A stretch of 6,866 nt of DNA from CAZXCK01 sp964639225 (GCA_964639225.1 CAZXCK010000177.1:1-6866), one strand, 5' to 3'; counted from the stretch's first letter, positions 1-6,636 are shown. Numbers and translations are program-made. The notes: generated from the letters alone by a model not told the origin.

Positions 1-45
1 GCGGGGATTTGTGTCATTTTTGCTTGCAGGTGGCGCTGAGATCAA

Positions 46-1449
46 TCAGACGCGCACGCCGTTAAACTGCGGCAGATATTCCCCATGCGCTTCGATCAGC
101 TCATCGACCAGCGACCAGATCTGATCGAGCGACAGCTCGGCGGCGGTGTGCGGGTCGAGCATGGCGGCATGGTAAACATGCTCGCGCTTGCCGGTCAGCG
201 CTGCCTCAACGGTCAGCGCCTGCACGTTGATATTGGTCTGCATGAGCGCAGCCAGATGGACAGGCAGCGCGCCGATCATCGTGGGCTGCACGCCGTTGGC
301 ATCCACCAGGCACGGCACTTCGATGCTGCACCCATCGGGCAGATTGGTAATCACGCCGGTGTTGGGTACGTTGCCGTAGACGGTGCGCGGCGTACCAGTC
401 TCCATGCTGTGAATGATGAGCGAACCGTATTCGACGCTGCGCTCGATTTTGTCGAAGTTGAGCATCCCCCGGATCATGCCCTCTTTGATGTTGGGCATCG
501 GATTGTAGCCTTCGAGCGCGCTGCGGATGGCCGCCTCGTCCAGCATCTGGTTATTGGCCTGGGCGGTTTCCATCAGCTCCCAGCCTTTGATCTGCGTCTC
601 GCAGCGCTGGATGTATTCCTCAATCGGGATGTTAAACTGCTCGATGAGGTCTGGCCGGTCGCGCTTGATAAACCAGGGCACATACTCGCTGAAGTGTTCG
701 CTGCTCTCGGTGACGAAGTAGCCCAGCCGCTTGAACATCTCATAGCGCACCTGATTCCAGGCGGGCACCCGGCCTTCATCGTAGACCCGGTGAATCAGTG
801 GGTAGAGGTCCTCGCCGGTATGTTTGTTCTCGAACTTCAGGTAGAAGGCCATGTGATTGATGCCGGCCACCAGATAGTTGATGTCCTCATAAGGCACGCC
901 GATATCGTGGGCCAGTTCGTGAGCTGTGCCCGGCACACTGTGACACAGGCCGACGGTACGCACGCTTGTTCCCCGGCTGAGTGCCCACTGGTTGATCGCC
1001 ATCGGGTTGACGTAATTGAGGAACAGCGCATCCGGACACAATTCTTCCATGTCGCGGGTAATATCCAGCAGCACCGGGATGGTGCGCAGGCCGCGCATAA
1101 TGCCGCCAATACCCAGCGTATCGGCGATGGTCTGGCGCAGGCCATACCTGCGCGGAATCTCAAAGTCGATAACTGTAGCCGGTTTATAACCGCCCACCTG
1201 GATCATACAGATGACGTAATCGGCCCCCGTGAGGGCAGCGCGGCGATCGGTGGTGGCTTCGATGACAGCGCCAGCGCCCAGCCTGTCATTGATGCGATGG
1301 GCGACCGCCTGCGATGTCTCCAGGCGCTCCGGATCGATGTCCATCAGGGCGATGGTGCTCCCAGCCAACTCAGGGAAACTGAGAATGTCGCCCATGAGAT
1401 TTTTAGCAAAAACGGTGCTGCCTGCACCTATAAAGGCGATCTTTGGCAT
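46..1449 (-). CDS. melA: Glycoside hydrolase family 4, probable alpha-galactosidase
   Basis: This is a cytosolic hydrolase of the NAD+- and divalent-metal-dependent GH4 family, which cleaves glycosides by a redox-assisted elimination mechanism. The 467-residue protein starts with a Rossmann dinucleotide-binding segment (KIAFIGAGS, residues 3-11). NYVNPM is at 145-150 and the diagnostic CHSV at 169-172, with NH at 198-199; Cys169 and His199 match the usual metal ligands of the family. The conserved block GYFVTESSEHFSEYVPW spans 243-259, and the C-terminal NLPDG..VEVP-like segment is near 369-380. Within GH4 the residues after the Cys separate specificities, and CHSV is the alpha-galactosidase version (CHE is typical of alpha-glucosidases, CN[VI]P of phospho-glycosidases). 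Length is normal for the family. I chose the ATG at 1449 because AAGGAAGG lies just upstream and the Rossmann strand follows at once; in-frame ATGs at 1497 and 1539 would add unrelated residues. It is last in the transport operon, so it probably cleaves the imported sugar. An alpha-glucosidase is the main alternative. Confidence 0.9.
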   Translation of the reverse strand: MPKIAFIGAGSTVFAKNLMGDILSFPELAGSTIALMDIDPERLETSQAVAHRINDRLGAGAVIEATTDRRAALTGADYVICMIQVGGYKPATVIDFEIPRRYGLRQTIADTLGIGGIMRGLRTIPVLLDITRDMEELCPDALFLNYVNPMAINQWALSRGTSVRTVGLCHSVPGTAHELAHDIGVPYEDINYLVAGINHMAFYLKFENKHTGEDLYPLIHRVYDEGRVPAWNQVRYEMFKRLGYFVTESSEHFSEYVPWFIKRDRPDLIEQFNIPIEEYIQRCETQIKGWELMETAQANNQMLDEAAIRSALEGYNPMPNIKEGMIRGMLNFDKIERSVEYGSLIIHSMETGTPRTVYGNVPNTGVITNLPDGCSIEVPCLVDANGVQPTMIGALPVHLAALMQTNINVQALTVEAALTGKREHVYHAAMLDPHTAAELSLDQIWSLVDELIEAHGEYLPQFNGVRV

Positions 1450-1501
1450 GTTGGCCTTCCTTAATTGATGATCCTGATTGAGCTGTACACCATTCATTGT
1501 G

Positions 1502-1532
1502 ATCGTGCCGCCCCTGTGAGAGGCGGCACGAT
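1502..1532 (-). other. Intercistronic hairpin without U-tract (mRNA stabiliser or partial terminator)
   Basis: A perfect 11-bp inverted repeat (ATCGTGCCGCC at 1502-1512 with GGCGGCACGAT at 1522-1532) encloses a 9-nt loop. It lies in the 121-base gap between the binding-protein stop and the hydrolase start. Neither strand has a run of T after the stem, so it is not a canonical intrinsic terminator. Hairpins after binding-protein genes in sugar ABC operons often protect the upstream mRNA and lower expression of the next gene; that role here is inference. Confidence 0.7.
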
Positions 1533-1570
1533 TAATCATGACACAAACTGCTGAGCAAAACTATAGTGGT

Positions 1571-2899
1571 TTAACGGAAGAGGTCGTTAACCTCAGTGTT
1601 AGCGGCAGGGAGCGCAGTGGCAGCGTCGACGACACCCAGACCGATGGAGTCCATCGCTTCGTCCATGATGGTCGAGATCTCACCGGCGTAGTCGGTGATT
1701 GGGAACAGGAAAGTCCCGTCTTCTTCTTCAGCCTGAAGGGTGAAAGCGGAAACATCTACGCCCTGCTCTTCACGCACCTCAAGCACCAGTTCAACGGCTT
1801 CCGGGATGGCCGGGAAGACCACGCCCGAAGCACCGACGATGTTCTGGCAGTCGGCGGACCCCAGGAACTTCACCCATTCCCAGGACTCGTCGATATGATC
1901 GCTGCCCACCCAGATCGAGTCGGCCAGGCCGTTGAACATGCTCCGGCGGCCTTCAGGACCAATCGGAAGACGGCCAAAGCCAACCGGGAACTCGCTGCTC
2001 AGGTAGCTACCGATCATCCACGAACCATCAATAGCGAGCGCGGCCTGTCCAGCCTGGAACAGGGCGAAACGCCCCAGGCCAGATTGATCCTCAAACGGCG
2101 TAGCGTAGCCCTTCTCCAGCCACAGATCAACCATCCACTGGATGGTCTCGATAAAGCGCGGGTCGTCATAGTAGTACTCGTCGCCCCAGATGCCGTTATT
2201 GAACTGCCAGCCAGTCGAAACCGCAAACATGCTGAATTCGGTCTGGCCATAGCCCTGGGCGTCGTCCCAGCTATTGGTAAATCCGTACTGAACGACGTTA
2301 TCCTTGTCAAAATCCGGACTGAGGCCGTTGTTGCCATTGGCGTCCAGTGTCAACTGGGCCACGACCTGCTCAAACATACCACCATCTTCCGGATTCCAGT
2401 CCCACTCATCCATGATGGCCGGGTCCAAACCAGCGGCTTCCAGCATCTCCACATTGTAGATCACGGCTACGGTATCCCAGTCTTTGGGCAGGCCGTAACG
2501 GGCGCCATCGCGGGTCCACAGTTCCGCCAGTCCAGGATAGTAGATGTCAGTCGCCACGCCATCACGCTCGACCAGCGGCTGAATATCGACCAACTGGCCC
2601 AACTCAACGAATTCAGGATACTTCGCCAGATGGTTGGTGAACACATCCGGGACGTCACCCGTGATGAAACCACTCTGGATGGCTGTCCAGTAGTCGCTCC
2701 AGCCGAGCTGCTCGATCTCAATGCTGATCTCAGGGTTGCGCTCGGTAAAGAGGTCGGCGCATTCCTGGTAGGCTGGCAACTGATTCGTATCCCAAAGCAT
2801 ATAGCGAATAGTCGTATCCTGCGCCTGAACCACACCCAGCGCAGCGACCAGCATCAGGCAGGTCAGCAGCAGTGTTGTTACACGTAAAAACCGGTTCAT
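1571..2899 (-). CDS. CUT1-family sugar ABC transporter substrate-binding protein
   Basis: This is the extracytoplasmic sugar receptor that delivers substrate to the two permeases encoded just upstream. The 442-residue protein begins with a Sec signal peptide: basic N-terminus MNRFLR, hydrophobic core about 7-24, and a likely signal peptidase I site after VQA (residue 26). The mature protein has the features of MalE-type family 1 binding proteins: GDVPDVF (81-87), YGLPKDWDT (135-143), where the chain passes between lobes, and FQAGQAALAIDGSWMIGSY (281-299), plus scattered tryptophans (69, 141, 231, 294, 330) suited to stacking on sugar rings. I chose the ATG at 2899 because AAGGAG lies 8-9 bases upstream; an ATG at 2932 in the same frame lacks such a site and would bury the signal peptide. 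There is no lipobox: the only early Cys (14) is inside the hydrophobic core and preceded by Thr. The exact sugar cannot be read from the sequence; the linked GH4 gene suggests an alpha-galactoside. Confidence 0.95.
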   Translation of the reverse strand: MNRFLRVTTLLLTCLMLVAALGVVQAQDTTIRYMLWDTNQLPAYQECADLFTERNPEISIEIEQLGWSDYWTAIQSGFITGDVPDVFTNHLAKYPEFVELGQLVDIQPLVERDGVATDIYYPGLAELWTRDGARYGLPKDWDTVAVIYNVEMLEAAGLDPAIMDEWDWNPEDGGMFEQVVAQLTLDANGNNGLSPDFDKDNVVQYGFTNSWDDAQGYGQTEFSMFAVSTGWQFNNGIWGDEYYYDDPRFIETIQWMVDLWLEKGYATPFEDQSGLGRFALFQAGQAALAIDGSWMIGSYLSSEFPVGFGRLPIGPEGRRSMFNGLADSIWVGSDHIDESWEWVKFLGSADCQNIVGASGVVFPAIPEAVELVLEVREEQGVDVSAFTLQAEEEDGTFLFPITDYAGEISTIMDEAMDSIGLGVVDAATALPAANTEVNDLFR

Positions 2900-2993
2900 T
2901 TCAAAGTTCTCCTTCTTTGTTACTTCGTCCAATAGACTGACAAACGCTGTATTATGCTCAGCAAGCTCGTGTTCTCTGTGTGATTGGCCCGGT

Positions 2994-3944
2994 TTACTTG
3001 AAACCGGAGAATTGAATCGAATCCACCACTTTGCGTCCGAAAAAGATAAAGATCATCAGACCTGGGATAATCGCAATGGCCGTCCCCGCCATCAAACCGG
3101 CCCAGTCCGGCGCACCCTGTGGTGTCTGCTCGCGGAAAATACCCAAAGCAACCGTCAGCACACGCACGTCCTCGCTGCGGCCCACCAGCAGCGGCCACAG
3201 GTACTCGTTCCAGCTCTGGATAAAGGTGAGGATGGCCAGCGTCAGCACCGGCCCCTGGATAAGCGGCAGCGCCACTCGCCAGAAGATGCCAAACTTGGTC
3301 GCTCCATCCAGTGTGGCCGCCTCTTCCAGGTCTCTGTTCAGGCTGAGGAAGAACTGTCGCATGAAAAAGACGGCGAAGGGCGTCATCAGGAAGAAAGGCG
3401 CGACAATCCCCTGGTATGTGCCAATCCAGCCCAGTTCGCGGACAAGCACAAAGTTCGGGATGAACAGCACAATCCCTGGCACCATCAATCCGGTGAGGTA
3501 GATGAAGAATATCTGATCTCGAAAAGGAAACTTCAGGCGGGCGAAGGCATAGGCCGCCAGTGTGCTGAAAGTCGTCTGCCCCAGGGTGATAAGCAGCGAC
3601 ACGATAAACGAATTACGCAGGTAAATCCAGAAATTGAGCTGGGCAATCGAAATATTCGGATTCTCGCGCGCCAGCTCACTGGCATCGACCAGCCCCAGCA
3701 CGCGCTCAAAGTTCTGCGTGGTGGCGTTCACCGGCAGCAGCGAAGATGTCTGGCTGAAAACCGACGATGGCGAGGTAAGCCCCGTACGCACAACCCACCA
3801 GAACGGGAACAACGCACCGAACAACAGCATAAAGAGTACGATCAGAACCGGGATATCACGCCAGCCCCAGCCCGCAAACAGCCGTGACCAGTTTATCGTC
3901 CGGGTTGCGGTTCCGCTCGAAGCCGCAGAATTGATTGTGTCCAT
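2994..3944 (-). CDS. CUT1 sugar ABC transporter permease, MalG type
   Basis: This is the second inner-membrane subunit of the importer, pairing with the MalF-type protein encoded immediately upstream. The 316-residue protein has a polar N-terminal tail and about six hydrophobic segments (roughly 30-54, 109-133, 143-168, 175-197, 228-246, 283-303). The cytoplasmic EAA loop that docks the ATPase is complete at 208-227: EAA, Gly214, then nine residues, Val224 and Leu226-Pro227, exactly the EAA-x3-G-x9-[IV]-x-LP pattern. SWNEYLWPL at 244-252 is a conserved stretch of MalG-type permeases. The chain ends in the family-typical FSGFK. The ATG at 3944 has GAGGTG about 5 bases upstream. It follows the MalF-type gene by 49 bases with no promoter or hairpin that I can see between them. 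A 79-residue extracytoplasmic stretch between the first two membrane segments (about 55-108) is somewhat long for a MalG-type protein. Confidence 0.95.
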   Translation of the reverse strand: MDTINSAASSGTATRTINWSRLFAGWGWRDIPVLIVLFMLLFGALFPFWWVVRTGLTSPSSVFSQTSSLLPVNATTQNFERVLGLVDASELARENPNISIAQLNFWIYLRNSFIVSLLITLGQTTFSTLAAYAFARLKFPFRDQIFFIYLTGLMVPGIVLFIPNFVLVRELGWIGTYQGIVAPFFLMTPFAVFFMRQFFLSLNRDLEEAATLDGATKFGIFWRVALPLIQGPVLTLAILTFIQSWNEYLWPLLVGRSEDVRVLTVALGIFREQTPQGAPDWAGLMAGTAIAIIPGLMIFIFFGRKVVDSIQFSGFK

Positions 3945-3993
3945 TACAGCACCTCAAACATACATTCGATAAATGGCGACAAACTGGCGGCGG

Positions 3994-4926
3994 CTAGCTG
4001 TAATCCGCCAGATCGGACTGTTTGGAGCGCAGGAAGCGCATCTGGATGAGTGTGATTGTGACCAGGATCATGAACAGGATGACGGATGCAGCGGTCGCTG
4101 TTCCCATGCGGATGCGCCGCTCAAACACCTGCTCGAAGATGTAGTAAATAACCACCCGCGTCGAGCCAGCGGGTCCACCGCCGGTCGTCACCGCGATTGT
4201 ATCGAACACCTGGAACGAGCCAATCACCGAGGTCACCAGCACAAATACCAGCACCGGGCGCAGCAGCGGCAGCGTAATGGAGAAGAACTGCCGGACGCCG
4301 TTGGCGCCGTCGATAGCAGCGGCTTCGTATAAGGACCGAGGAATCAGCTTGAGGCCAGCGAAAATCAGAATGGCATTATAACCAGCGTGTCGCCAGATGT
4401 TAATCCCGGCAATCGATTGGATCGCCTGATCCGGCGATCCCATAAATGGCTGTTTGCCAATGCCAATCCAGATCAGGAATTCATTCATGATGCCGATGGA
4501 CGGGTCCAGAATCCACAGCCACAGCAGAGCCACCACAACGTTAGGCATCAGCCAGGGCAGAATCAGAATGCCACGCATCAGCGTAGAAATCCCCGTACTG
4601 AAACGCTCCAGCACCACCGCCATGAAAATAGCGATCACCGTTTGCAGCGGGATATTCCACAAAACATAGACAACGGTAATGCGCAGCGAGTCGACAAAAC
4701 GCCGGTCGTTGAGCAGATTCTGGTAATTATCCAATCCCACATAGCGCGCATCACTCAGCAGATTCCATTCCTGGAAACTGATATAGAAGGCACGCAGAGC
4801 CGGCACGGCATAAAATGCAATAAAACCGATCAGGCTGGGCAGGATAAAGATATAGGCCAGCAGAGCTTCGTTATTAGTGATCTTATCGAGAAAACTTCCA
4901 TTTGTTTTAGGTTTTGTAAGTGCCAT
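3994..4926 (-). CDS. CUT1 sugar ABC transporter permease, MalF type
   Basis: This is the first inner-membrane subunit of the importer. The 310-residue protein starts with a short polar tail and has about six hydrophobic segments (roughly 21-45, 82-106, 116-140, 171-192, 223-245, 273-297). It opens with the ALLAYIFILPSLIGF segment usual in UgpA/LacF-like permeases. The EAA loop is intact at 201-220: EAA, Gly207, nine residues, Ile217 and Leu219-Pro220. The MalF-type signature FDTIAVTTGGGPAGST lies at 241-256. It lacks the large periplasmic insert of enterobacterial MalF, as is common outside that group. The ATG at 4926 is preceded by GAGGGG 8 bases upstream. It lies 80 bases after the repressor stop and I see no convincing separate promoter in that gap, so it is probably co-transcribed with the repressor. 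Together with the MalG-type protein it needs an ATPase dimer, which is not encoded in the window. Confidence 0.95.
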   Translation of the reverse strand: MALTKPKTNGSFLDKITNNEALLAYIFILPSLIGFIAFYAVPALRAFYISFQEWNLLSDARYVGLDNYQNLLNDRRFVDSLRITVVYVLWNIPLQTVIAIFMAVVLERFSTGISTLMRGILILPWLMPNVVVALLWLWILDPSIGIMNEFLIWIGIGKQPFMGSPDQAIQSIAGINIWRHAGYNAILIFAGLKLIPRSLYEAAAIDGANGVRQFFSITLPLLRPVLVFVLVTSVIGSFQVFDTIAVTTGGGPAGSTRVVIYYIFEQVFERRIRMGTATAASVILFMILVTITLIQMRFLRSKQSDLADYS

Positions 4927-5006
4927 CTATTTTTCCCCTCTTTGCCCTGTTGAAAAGTCACCTGAATAACTTCACGAAATGTCTTTTATCGCGATCCTTC
5001 AGCACA

Positions 5007-6047
5007 TCAGCTTTCCAGAGAGCCGCATGAACCACGAACAATCAATTCGGTGTCAAGTTCAAGCTGTCTGACGGCAGGCTTACGACCTTCCACCAGATCG
5101 ATCAGCATCTCACAGGCCACCCGCCCCAGTTCAACCTCTGGGGCGCGGACAGTCGTCAGCGGCGGCGTGGTGAATGCCGCGAAGCGCATGTCGTCATAGC
5201 CAGCAACCGCGACATCTTCGGAGATGCGCAGGCCGTACTCGTGGATAGCTCGCATCGCGCCCAGCGCCATCAGGTCATTCATGCCGAAAACCGCCGTCAG
5301 TTGCGGCGAAACATTCAGCAGGGTCTTCATAGCCTGGTAGCCGCTTTCAGGATCGTACCGACCGGCACATACCAAACGCTCGTCATACTCAAGCCCGGCA
5401 TCTTCGAGGGTCGAACGATACGCGCCCAGGCGCTTACCGATGTGTACATCATCCGTCGGGCCATAGGGGATGCAGGCGATGCGGCGATGGCCCAACGCGA
5501 TCAGATGGCTGACAATTGAGCGAATGCCGCTGATATGATCTATCGAGACCCCGTGCAGGTGGGAAGAACGTGGCGTATCCAGCAGCACAACCGGGTAGTC
5601 TTCGTCAACCAGCGAGTCAATCACACGTTTGGCGTCGTGAAAGTTCGAGATGACCATGCCCGCGACTTCACCGCCCTTGAGCAATAGGCGGATGACATCG
5701 ACATAATCCAGGTCTTCGATATGCTCGACCAGCATGCGGAAACCATGTGGACGGGCAACGTTGCTGAAGCCGGTCATCACACTGGGGATAAATGGATCGC
5801 GGAACACCTGGTAATGGGGTTTGATGAGGACCAGGCCCAGATTCTGGCTGCGACCGCGCACGAGGGTCTGCGCGGCAGACTGAGGCACATACCCCAGTTC
5901 TTCAGCAACTGCCAGTACCCGCTGCCGGGTAGCCTCACTGATGACGACATCGGCGCTGTTGTTGAGGATGAGCGATACCGTCGTCTGTGAGACACCAGCG
6001 GTGCTGGCGATCTGTTTCTGGGTAACTAAAACACTCTTCTTCTTCAT
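5007..6047 (-). CDS. LacI-family transcriptional regulator
   Basis: This is a DNA-binding repressor of the LacI/GalR family that probably controls this operon, including itself. The 346-residue protein begins with the helix-turn-helix VTQKQIASTAGVSQTTVSLILN (8-29). The hinge YVPQSAAQTL follows at 53-62, then a periplasmic-binding-protein-like sensor domain. Family landmarks are LGHRRIACI (185-193), FGMNDLMALGAM (254-265), VAGYDDMRFA (281-290), PPLTTVR (295-301) and a C-terminal LIVRGSC (335-341). The hinge has Gln-Thr-Leu where many relatives have Arg-x-Leu; the minor-groove leucine (62) is kept. I prefer the ATG at 6047, which gives a normal family length and places the helix-turn-helix a few residues in. 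An ATG at 6080 would leave only about 5 nt of leader after the predicted promoter. Neither start has a strong ribosome binding site, which fits low expression. The inducer is unknown; an alpha-galactoside or product is inferred from the neighbours. Confidence 0.94.
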   Translation of the reverse strand: MKKKSVLVTQKQIASTAGVSQTTVSLILNNSADVVISEATRQRVLAVAEELGYVPQSAAQTLVRGRSQNLGLVLIKPHYQVFRDPFIPSVMTGFSNVARPHGFRMLVEHIEDLDYVDVIRLLLKGGEVAGMVISNFHDAKRVIDSLVDEDYPVVLLDTPRSSHLHGVSIDHISGIRSIVSHLIALGHRRIACIPYGPTDDVHIGKRLGAYRSTLEDAGLEYDERLVCAGRYDPESGYQAMKTLLNVSPQLTAVFGMNDLMALGAMRAIHEYGLRISEDVAVAGYDDMRFAAFTTPPLTTVRAPEVELGRVACEMLIDLVEGRKPAVRQLELDTELIVRGSCGSLES

Positions 6048-6070
6048 AATCAAAAGCTTGCGGCAATAGA

Positions 6071-6082
6071 TAATACGCATTA
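6071..6082. promoter_or_regulatory. Candidate CpG-centred LacI-family operator
   Basis: TAATACGCATTA is a 12-base near-palindrome (10 of 12 positions symmetric) with CG at its centre, the layout favoured by LacI-family repressors, whose hinge leucine wedges into a central CpG step. It lies just downstream of the predicted repressor transcription start. Its centre is 32 bp, about three helical turns, from the centre of the inverted repeat at 6098-6119. Binding by the adjacent repressor is inferred. Confidence 0.4.
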
Positions 6083-6091
6083 GTTGCCGAT

Positions 6092-6120
6092 AGCGTATGA
6101 CAAATTGGTTGATTTGTCAA
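6092..6120 (-). promoter_or_regulatory. Predicted promoter of the lacI-transport operon
   Basis: On the minus strand TTGACA (6120-6115), a perfect sigma70-type -35 box, is followed after exactly 17 bases by TACGCT (6097-6092), a weak -10 box that keeps the key T, A and final T. A transcript would start near 6085, leaving a leader of about 38 nt before the ATG at 6047. This is the only clear promoter upstream of the five-gene cluster. Confidence 0.55.
6098..6119. promoter_or_regulatory. Inverted repeat over the -35/spacer, candidate operator
   Basis: TGACAAAT (6098-6105) and ATTTGTCA (6112-6119) are perfect 8-base inverted arms around a 6-base spacer. The repeat covers the spacer and most of the -35 box of the repressor promoter, where a bound protein would block RNA polymerase. 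It lacks a central CpG, so it may serve the LacI-family protein or a different regulator. Confidence 0.55.
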
Positions 6121-6176
6121 GAAATTCGTGCTGGGATTGAGCTTGAAGCTAAGACGATGTCTGTATCAGTGTGAAT

Positions 6177-6208
6177 GGCGGCGCGAAACCACGCGGATTC
6201 GCGCCGCC
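6177..6208 (-). terminator. GC-rich hairpin after the small gene, probable 3' end without U-tract
   Basis: GGCGGCGCGAA (6177-6187) and TTCGCGCCGCC (6198-6208) form a perfect 11-bp stem with a 10-nt loop that can close two further C-G pairs. It begins 8 bases after the stop codon of the small minus-strand gene, where a transcript end is expected, and it lies upstream of the next promoter. No T-run follows on either strand, so termination here would be of the U-poor type or the hairpin may only stabilise the mRNA. Confidence 0.55.
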
Positions 6209-6215
6209 GGTGACG

Positions 6216-6584
6216 TCATTCCCTGCCGCCAGCGCGTAGCCAGGACTCGCGCTCGACTTCCACCCTCGCCTTCCACGCGGCCTCCCGAGCCTCCGCTTGA
6301 TTAGCCGCGATCTCCGCCTGCAGCCGCTGATCTTCGCGGACCTTGCGGGCGCGCTCCGGGTCAATCTCAGCCAGAAGTTCCAGGTACTCAGTAGGATATT
6401 TCTGCTTCAACCGGTGCAGATACATCGCGCCAGCGTAACGCAGCGACCGGCCCGGCAGCAGCAGCAGCTCGCGCAGTTTGCACAGCTCGTCAATAGTACC
6501 GCGCTCTTGCCACGACGTCTGCCGGATGCGCTCGCGGATGAACGGGGATTCAACAGCTTCGTAATTCATGTGCTTCGGGGACAT
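6216..6584 (-). CDS. Small charged protein of unknown function
   Basis: I do not recognise this 122-residue protein. It has no signal peptide and no membrane segment, so it is probably cytosolic. Residues 16-75 look helical and mixed, with a hydrophobic run LRELLLLPG at 38-46. From about 76 to 117 it is dominated by Glu, Ala and Arg (for example ERARKVREDQRLQAEIA at 77-93), which suggests a long, possibly coiled-coil, helix. There is one cysteine (35). The start at 6584 is well supported: GGGAGGT lies 6 bases upstream; a second ATG at 6569 has no such site. The gene has its own predicted promoter, an unusually long structured leader and a hairpin after its stop, so it looks like a monocistronic unit independent of the sugar operon downstream. 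That punctuation and the good ribosome binding site argue for a real gene, although the function is open. Confidence 0.75.
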   Translation of the reverse strand: MSPKHMNYEAVESPFIRERIRQTSWQERGTIDELCKLRELLLLPGRSLRYAGAMYLHRLKQKYPTEYLELLAEIDPERARKVREDQRLQAEIAANQAEAREAAWKARVEVERESWLRAGGRE

Positions 6585-6636
6585 TTCTGGACCTCCCAGC
6601 GTGGTATTGAGAGGCTATACCACCTATTATCGACAT
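6550..6636 (-). CDS. Possible upstream leader ORF overlapping the small gene's start
   Basis: A 28-codon frame opens with ATG at 6634-6636, 4 bases after GAGAGG (6641-6646), and closes with TGA at 6550-6552. It overlaps the first 35 bases of the small gene in a different frame. The encoded peptide starts MSIIGGIASQYHAGR and resembles nothing I know. Ribosomes on it would pass through both the leader hairpins and the Shine-Dalgarno of the small gene. The close spacing to its own ribosome binding site and the short length mean it may be chance. Confidence 0.22.
   Translation of the reverse strand: MSIIGGIASQYHAGRSRNVPEAHELRSC

Noticed and set aside
1..17. A possible next gene start (ATG on the minus strand at 15-17) 28 bases after the hydrolase stop
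   Set aside because: Only five codons are visible before the window ends and there is no clear ribosome binding site, so it cannot be supported as a gene.
85..1464. A 459-codon open frame on the plus strand opposite the hydrolase gene
   Set aside because: It is a mirror of the GH4 frame caused by codon bias: the protein is rich in His, Gln and Arg, shows no domain I recognise, and the opposite strand encodes a complete, motif-rich enzyme.
1538..2887. A 449-codon open frame on the plus strand opposite the binding-protein gene
   Set aside because: Same shadow effect. The minus strand has a signal peptide, a ribosome binding site and family motifs; the plus-strand product has none.
3012..3887. 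A 291-codon plus-strand frame opposite the MalG-type permease
   Set aside because: Its product is extremely rich in Arg, Gln and His, as expected for the complement of a membrane protein gene, and it has no convincing start context.
4927..5006. A separate promoter or operator between repressor and first permease gene
   Set aside because: The gap contains an 8-base palindrome ATCGCGAT (4988-4995) and a small TTC-AC-GAA repeat, but no -35/-10 pair with acceptable spacing, so I treat the genes as co-transcribed.
6601..6629. T-box-like string AGGTGGTAT in the leader RNA
   Set aside because: It resembles the start of the T-box antiterminator motif, but the following bases do not match, I cannot build a proper stem I with its conserved loops, and the downstream gene is not an amino-acid or tRNA-synthetase gene.
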